Source of the DNA: Enterobacillus tribolii
GTDB lineage: Bacteria > Pseudomonadota > Gammaproteobacteria > Enterobacterales > Enterobacteriaceae
Direction of reading: 5' to 3'
Length of the DNA: 64,000 bases
NCBI RefSeq assembly: GCF_003363015.1
Contig: NZ_QRAP01000009.1
Coordinates: 123,002 to 187,001 of the forward strand
The notes under the pieces are model-generated. The model saw only the letters and a list, made by a program, of their open reading frames with translations. It was not told the origin of the DNA and did not search any database. The position numbers and the translations under genes are program-made. Each line of letters begins with the position of its first letter. Within the stretch, counting starts at the first letter, position 1. Below are positions 60,635 through 64,000 of the stretch, piece by piece.

Positions 60635-62233
60635 TTAGTCCAGCAAGGCATATCCGGGTAACGTCAGGAAGTCGATCAGGGTTTCCTGCGTGGTGATGCG
60701 CTCCATCAGTTGGGCCGCATCAGCAAAACGCCCTTGTGTAAAACGCGTTTCGCCCACTTCCTGACGAATGACCTGCATTTCCTCATCCAGCATGGTGTGG
60801 AACAGTTCGCGGGTTATCACTTTTCCGTTACTCAGCGTTTTCTCGTGGCGAATCCATTGCCAGATGGAGGTACGGGAGATCTCCGCCGTGGCGGCATCCT
60901 CCATCAGTCCGTAAATCGGCACGCAACCATTGCCGGAGATCCAGGCCTCGATGTATTGCACCGCAACGCGGATGTTAGCCCGCATGCCTTCCTCGGTACG
61001 TTCTCCGGGGCAAGGCTCCAGCAGTTGTTGCGCGGTAATCTCGCTGTCCTGGCTGCGGGAGATGTTCAGTTGGTTTTTACGCTCGCCCAGGGTGCGGTTA
61101 AAAACATCCATCACCACGTCAGCCAGGCCGGGATGCGCAACCCAAGTGCCATCATGACCATTGCTGGCCTCCAGCTCCTTATCCGCCCGGACCTTATCCA
61201 GCACCCAGGCGTTGCGCTCAGCGTCTTTACTGGGAATAAAGGCCGCCATGCCGCCCATCGCGAACGCGCCGCGACGATGGCAGGTTTTAATCAGCAGACG
61301 TGAGTAGGCGCTCAGGAACGGTTTATCCATCGTAACGGACTGGCGATCGGGCAAGACACGATCGGCATGGTTCTTCAGCGTTTTGATATAGCTGAAAATG
61401 TAATCCCAGCGGCCGCAGTTCAGGCCAACAATGTGATCCCGCAGGCTGTACAGGATTTCATCCATCTGGAATACCGCCGGCAGCGTTTCAATCAGTACCG
61501 TCGCTTTAATTGTGCCGCGCGGTAATTCAAAACGATCTTCGGCATAGCTGAATACTTCGCTCCACCACGCTGTCTCGTGGTAGGACTCTGTTTTGGGCAG
61601 GTAAAAGTAAGGGCCGCTGCCTTTGTCCAATAACGCACGGTAGTTGTGATAAAAGTAGAGCGCAAAATCAAACAGGCCACCGGGGATTGCCTCCCCTTGC
61701 CAGAGCACATGTTTTTCCGGCAGATGCAGCCCGCGAACGCGGCAGATCAACACCGCCGGATCGGGATTAAGGCTGTATTCTTTGCCCTGTTCATTGATGA
61801 AGCTGATCGTTCCCTTCACGGCATCACGCAGATTGAGCTGGCCGTCGATGACTTTCTCCCATCCCGGCGCCAGCGAATCCTCAAAGTCCGCCATAAAAAC
61901 TTTTACGTTGGCATTCAGGGCATTGATAACCATTTTGCGCTCAACGGGACCGGTAATTTCTACGCGACGGTCCAGGAGATCGTCAGGAATGCCGCGAATC
62001 GTCCACTCCGAATCTCTTATGGAAGCAGTTTCCATAATGAAATCAGGCAGTGCGCCATCATCAATTTTTTTCTGATTAATCAGTCGGTTTTCTAACAGCT
62101 CCTTACGGCGGGGAGAAAATTTTTGTACCAATTCCGTAAGAAAACGGATGGCTCCGTCCGTAAGAACCTGCTGTTCCTGATAGCTAAAATCCCGCGTAAA
62201 ATGCAGCTCCGTTGTCATTTCTTGCTGTGTCAT
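60635..62233 (-). CDS. aceB: Malate synthase A
   Basis: Condenses glyoxylate and acetyl-CoA to malate. 532 residues (E. coli 533). Family blocks: VFMADFEDSLAPGWEKVIDG, RDHIVGLNCGRWDYIFSYIK and NGHDGTWVAHPGLAD; the catalytic aspartate lies in the EAWISGNGCVPIYGLMEDAA region. ATG 62233 after GGGAGAGAG; the longer frame is not used. First gene of aceBAK, behind an IclR operator. Confidence 0.98.
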   Translation of the reverse strand: MTQQEMTTELHFTRDFSYQEQQVLTDGAIRFLTELVQKFSPRRKELLENRLINQKKIDDGALPDFIMETASIRDSEWTIRGIPDDLLDRRVEITGPVERKMVINALNANVKVFMADFEDSLAPGWEKVIDGQLNLRDAVKGTISFINEQGKEYSLNPDPAVLICRVRGLHLPEKHVLWQGEAIPGGLFDFALYFYHNYRALLDKGSGPYFYLPKTESYHETAWWSEVFSYAEDRFELPRGTIKATVLIETLPAVFQMDEILYSLRDHIVGLNCGRWDYIFSYIKTLKNHADRVLPDRQSVTMDKPFLSAYSRLLIKTCHRRGAFAMGGMAAFIPSKDAERNAWVLDKVRADKELEASNGHDGTWVAHPGLADVVMDVFNRTLGERKNQLNISRSQDSEITAQQLLEPCPGERTEEGMRANIRVAVQYIEAWISGNGCVPIYGLMEDAATAEISRTSIWQWIRHEKTLSNGKVITRELFHTMLDEEMQVIRQEVGETRFTQGRFADAAQLMERITTQETLIDFLTLPGYALLD

Positions 62234-62347
62234 TTCTCTCTCCCATCCCCATATGGCCGCATTCTTCTGAATATGCGCCTGACCCGGTAACGTATTTCGA
62301 CGGTCATTTTTCAAGCCGACAGTTCAAAGAATAGACAACAAATTTCT

Positions 62348-62369
62348 AAAATCAAAAACAATTTCCATT
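62348..62369 (-). promoter_or_regulatory. IclR operator of aceBAK
   Basis: On the minus strand AATGGAAATTGTTTTTGATT, the same as the E. coli aceB IclR site. It lies 115-136 bases before aceB. The rest of 62234-62511 is AT-rich promoter DNA with no gene. Confidence 0.85.
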
Positions 62370-62511
62370 TTATTTTTAAATTTTTCTTTTCATTTTTGTT
62401 ATCAATAAGTTAATTGAAGTTCATTTTTTATCTCTGAAGAAAACCGGTTCCAGCAGTGGAAAAAAGGGAAATCGGGGTTGCCGTACAGGAATATAGGGAA
62501 GCACAAACGCA

Positions 62512-62538
62512 AAACGCCGGTAGTGTTTACCGGCGTTT
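62512..62538 (-). terminator. Terminator after metA
   Basis: 11-bp stem (62512-62522 with 62528-62538), 5-base loop, followed on the minus strand by TGCGTTTG. 20 bases past the metA stop. Confidence 0.7.
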
Positions 62539-62558
62539 AATCAGGAGGGAGTGGTTGT

Positions 62559-63488
62559 TCAGTCTAACGTTGGATTCATATAACGCAGATCGTAAGGCGT
62601 GATTTGGTAAACGTAGTAATTCAGCCAGTTAGTGAAAAGCAGATGGCCATGACTGCGCCATGAGGCTTTCGGCGCACGTTGCGGATCGTCATCAGGGAAA
62701 TAATTAACCGGAACAGCGGGGCTCAGCCCGGCTTCAAGATCGCGAAAGTATTCGCCTGAAAGCGTATGTGCATCGTATTCCGGATGACCCGTGACGAAAG
62801 CCAGGCGTTTATCACGGGTTGCAAACAGGTAAGCGCCGGCCTGTTCTGATTCCACAAAGATCTCGAGATCGGTGTGCTTTCTCAGAACGTCCGCCGGGAA
62901 GTCAGCATAGCGCGAGTGAGGCGCCAGAAACGTTTCGTCAAACCCGCGGGTCAGTAACGCATGCGGTTGTAAGGTCTGATGAGTATATACGCCGGAGAGT
63001 TTTGTTTCGCGGGTCAGCTTGGGGATGCCATACAGGACGTTTAATGCAGCTTGTACCGCCCAACAGACAAACAGGGTGGAGGTGACGTGTTCCTTTGCCC
63101 AGCGGATGACACGCTCAATCTGCGGCCAGTAGGCGACGTCACAGAAGTCCACTAACCCCAGCGGCGCACCGGTTACGATCAGTCCATCGAAGTTCTGATC
63201 GCGAATGTCTTCAAAGTTACAGTAAAAGTTATTCAGGTGCTCAGCCGGCGTGTTTTTCGACTCGCGGCTGTCGATTCGCAGCAGTTGGATGTCGATTTGC
63301 AGCGGAGAGTTAGAAAGCAGGCGCAGGAATTGGTTTTCCGTTTCGATCTTCTTTGGCATCAGATTCAGTACCAACACCTTCAGCGGACGGATCTCCTGCG
63401 TAGCAGCACGTGATGAGGTCATGACAAACACGTTTTCATTGCGCAGAAAACTGACGGCGGGTAATTCGTCTGGCACCCTGATCGGCAT
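62559..63488 (-). CDS. metA: Homoserine O-succinyltransferase
   Basis: First step of methionine synthesis. 309 residues, same length as E. coli MetA. Nucleophile C142 in [13 protein letters not shown]; catalytic histidine and glutamate in [12 protein letters not shown]. The start ATG 63488 follows GGAGTTACCG and gives [16 protein letters not shown]; the upstream frame extension lies within the operator region. Regulated by MetJ and probably MetR. Confidence 0.97.
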   Translation of the reverse strand: MPIRVPDELPAVSFLRNENVFVMTSSRAATQEIRPLKVLVLNLMPKKIETENQFLRLLSNSPLQIDIQLLRIDSRESKNTPAEHLNNFYCNFEDIRDQNFDGLIVTGAPLGLVDFCDVAYWPQIERVIRWAKEHVTSTLFVCWAVQAALNVLYGIPKLTRETKLSGVYTHQTLQPHALLTRGFDETFLAPHSRYADFPADVLRKHTDLEIFVESEQAGAYLFATRDKRLAFVTGHPEYDAHTLSGEYFRDLEAGLSPAVPVNYFPDDDPQRAPKASWRSHGHLLFTNWLNYYVYQITPYDLRYMNPTLD

Positions 63489-63515
63489 AACGGTAACTCC
63501 TACTTTCATCCATAT

Positions 63516-63539
63516 AAACGTTTAGACTTCTAGATGCCT
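63516..63539 (-). promoter_or_regulatory. Three tandem MetJ boxes upstream of metA
   Basis: AAACGTTT, AGACTTCT and AGATGCCT are consecutive 8-mers (63516-63523, 63524-63531, 63532-63539), each near the met-box AGACGTCT. Methionine repression via SAM-MetJ is expected. Confidence 0.8.
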
Positions 63540-63585
63540 GACGATAACGATTTTTCATCAACTTGTACAGCGTGCAGGAGAAAGT

Positions 63586-63598
63586 TGAAGAAGTTTCA
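63586..63598. promoter_or_regulatory. MetR-type site upstream of metA
   Basis: TGAA-N5-TTCA at 63586-63598, about 100 bases before metA, matching the MetR dyad apart from the central base. Confidence 0.55.
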
Positions 63599-63660
63599 TC
63601 GAGGGGGTTCTGACGGGAAGGGCGTTTCACATCCCTCTGGAAAAGGTTTCTAAATTGCAC

Positions 63661-63693
63661 AAACGCAAAAACCCCGGCCTTCCGACCGGGGTT
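63661..63693 (-). terminator. Terminator after 5S rRNA
   Basis: Stem 63670-63677 with 63686-63693, then TTTGCGTTTG on the minus strand; end of the rRNA operon. Confidence 0.85.
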
Positions 63694-63704
63694 CTCACTA
63701 ATAA

Positions 63705-63824
63705 AAGCCTGGCAGTTCCCTACTCTCACATGGGGAAGCCCCACACTACCATCGGCGCTACGGCGTTTCACTTCTGAGTTCGGCATGGGGTCAGGTGGGA
63801 CCACCGCGCTATCGCCGCCAGGCA
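63705..63824 (-). rRNA. rrf: 5S ribosomal RNA
   Basis: 120 bases on the minus strand from TGCCTGGCGGCGATAGCGCG to AACTGCCAGGC. It follows E. coli 5S almost base for base, including CCGAACTCAGAAGTGAAACG. Distal end of an rRNA operon next to metA, where E. coli has rrnE. Confidence 0.97.
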
Positions 63825-63934
63825 TATTCTGTTATTCCAACCGCTTAAATCTATTAAGCCACCGGAACCAACCCTAAAACAAGCTAAAAATATCTTATCT
63901 CTTGCGTCTCTCACCAAAACACCTTCGGTGTTGT

Positions 63935-64000
63935 AAGGTTAAGCCTCTCGGTTCATTAGTATCGGTTAGCTCAACGCATCGCTGCGCTTACACACCCGAC
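63935..64000 (-). rRNA. rrl: 23S ribosomal RNA, 3' end
   Basis: The last 66 bases of 23S on the minus strand, reading GTCGGGTGTGTAAGCGCAGC to GAGGCTTAACCTT. It runs off the right edge; the end was set by the mature E. coli 3' end. A 110-base spacer separates it from 5S. Confidence 0.93.

Overview
The window is chromosomal DNA from a member of the Enterobacterales. Most proteins look like close relatives of E. coli proteins over their full length, and the gene order from uvrA to the rRNA operon follows the E. coli dnaB-alr-tyrB, lexA, mal, metH and aceBAK neighbourhood. Base composition and the extra genes would fit a plant- or soil-associated relative (for example Pectobacteriaceae), but the sequence alone does not settle the genus.

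Positions 1-12068 hold an anaerobic purine/urate-type degradation cluster: ygfK (only its start), mocA/ygfJ, yqeC, yqeB, a carbamate-kinase-like yqeA, hyuA, ygeY, ygeX, ygeW and the sigma-54 activator ygeV. Order and orientations match the E. coli xdh-yge-yqe cluster, but xdhABC, which flank ygeV in E. coli, are absent there. Next come a TPR/glycosyltransferase-like protein and a small membrane protein (12301-14120).

Positions 14395-36394 are conserved housekeeping: ssb/uvrA with a shared SOS box, yjbQR, tyrB, alr, dnaB, qor, a sugar acetyltransferase, pspG, dusA, zur, dinF-lexA, dgkA and plsB. Two accessory patches interrupt this. One (about 20.4-23.2 kb) is AT-rich and carries a decayed LuxR-type gene followed by a coupled pair of regulators: a membrane-anchored winged-helix protein and a LuxR protein with an atypical receiver. 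The other (29.2-30.6 kb) has a NemR-like redox-type repressor, its operator, a variant operator, and two tandem genes for very small secreted proteins of a family I do not recognise.

Positions 36526-47799 contain ubiCA, the two divergent maltose operons (malK-lamB-malM and malEFG) around a MalT/CRP control region, psiE and a dicarboxylate/amino-acid:cation symporter. Positions 47851-63488 carry pgi, a lysine riboswitch in front of lysC, a PanS-like transporter, metH, iclR, the glyoxylate operon aceBAK with an IclR operator, and metA with MetJ and MetR sites. The window ends in the 3' end of an rRNA operon (5S, then the end of 23S, minus strand).

Functionally the left cluster would salvage nitrogen and energy from purine-derived compounds: ring opening, diaminopropionate cleavage, carbamoyl transfer, and ATP formation from carbamoyl phosphate. 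The centre is DNA repair, replication, zinc and lipid synthesis, and the right side is maltose uptake, the aspartate/methionine pathway and acetate growth. All assignments come from reading the sequence and remembered protein families; no database search was run.
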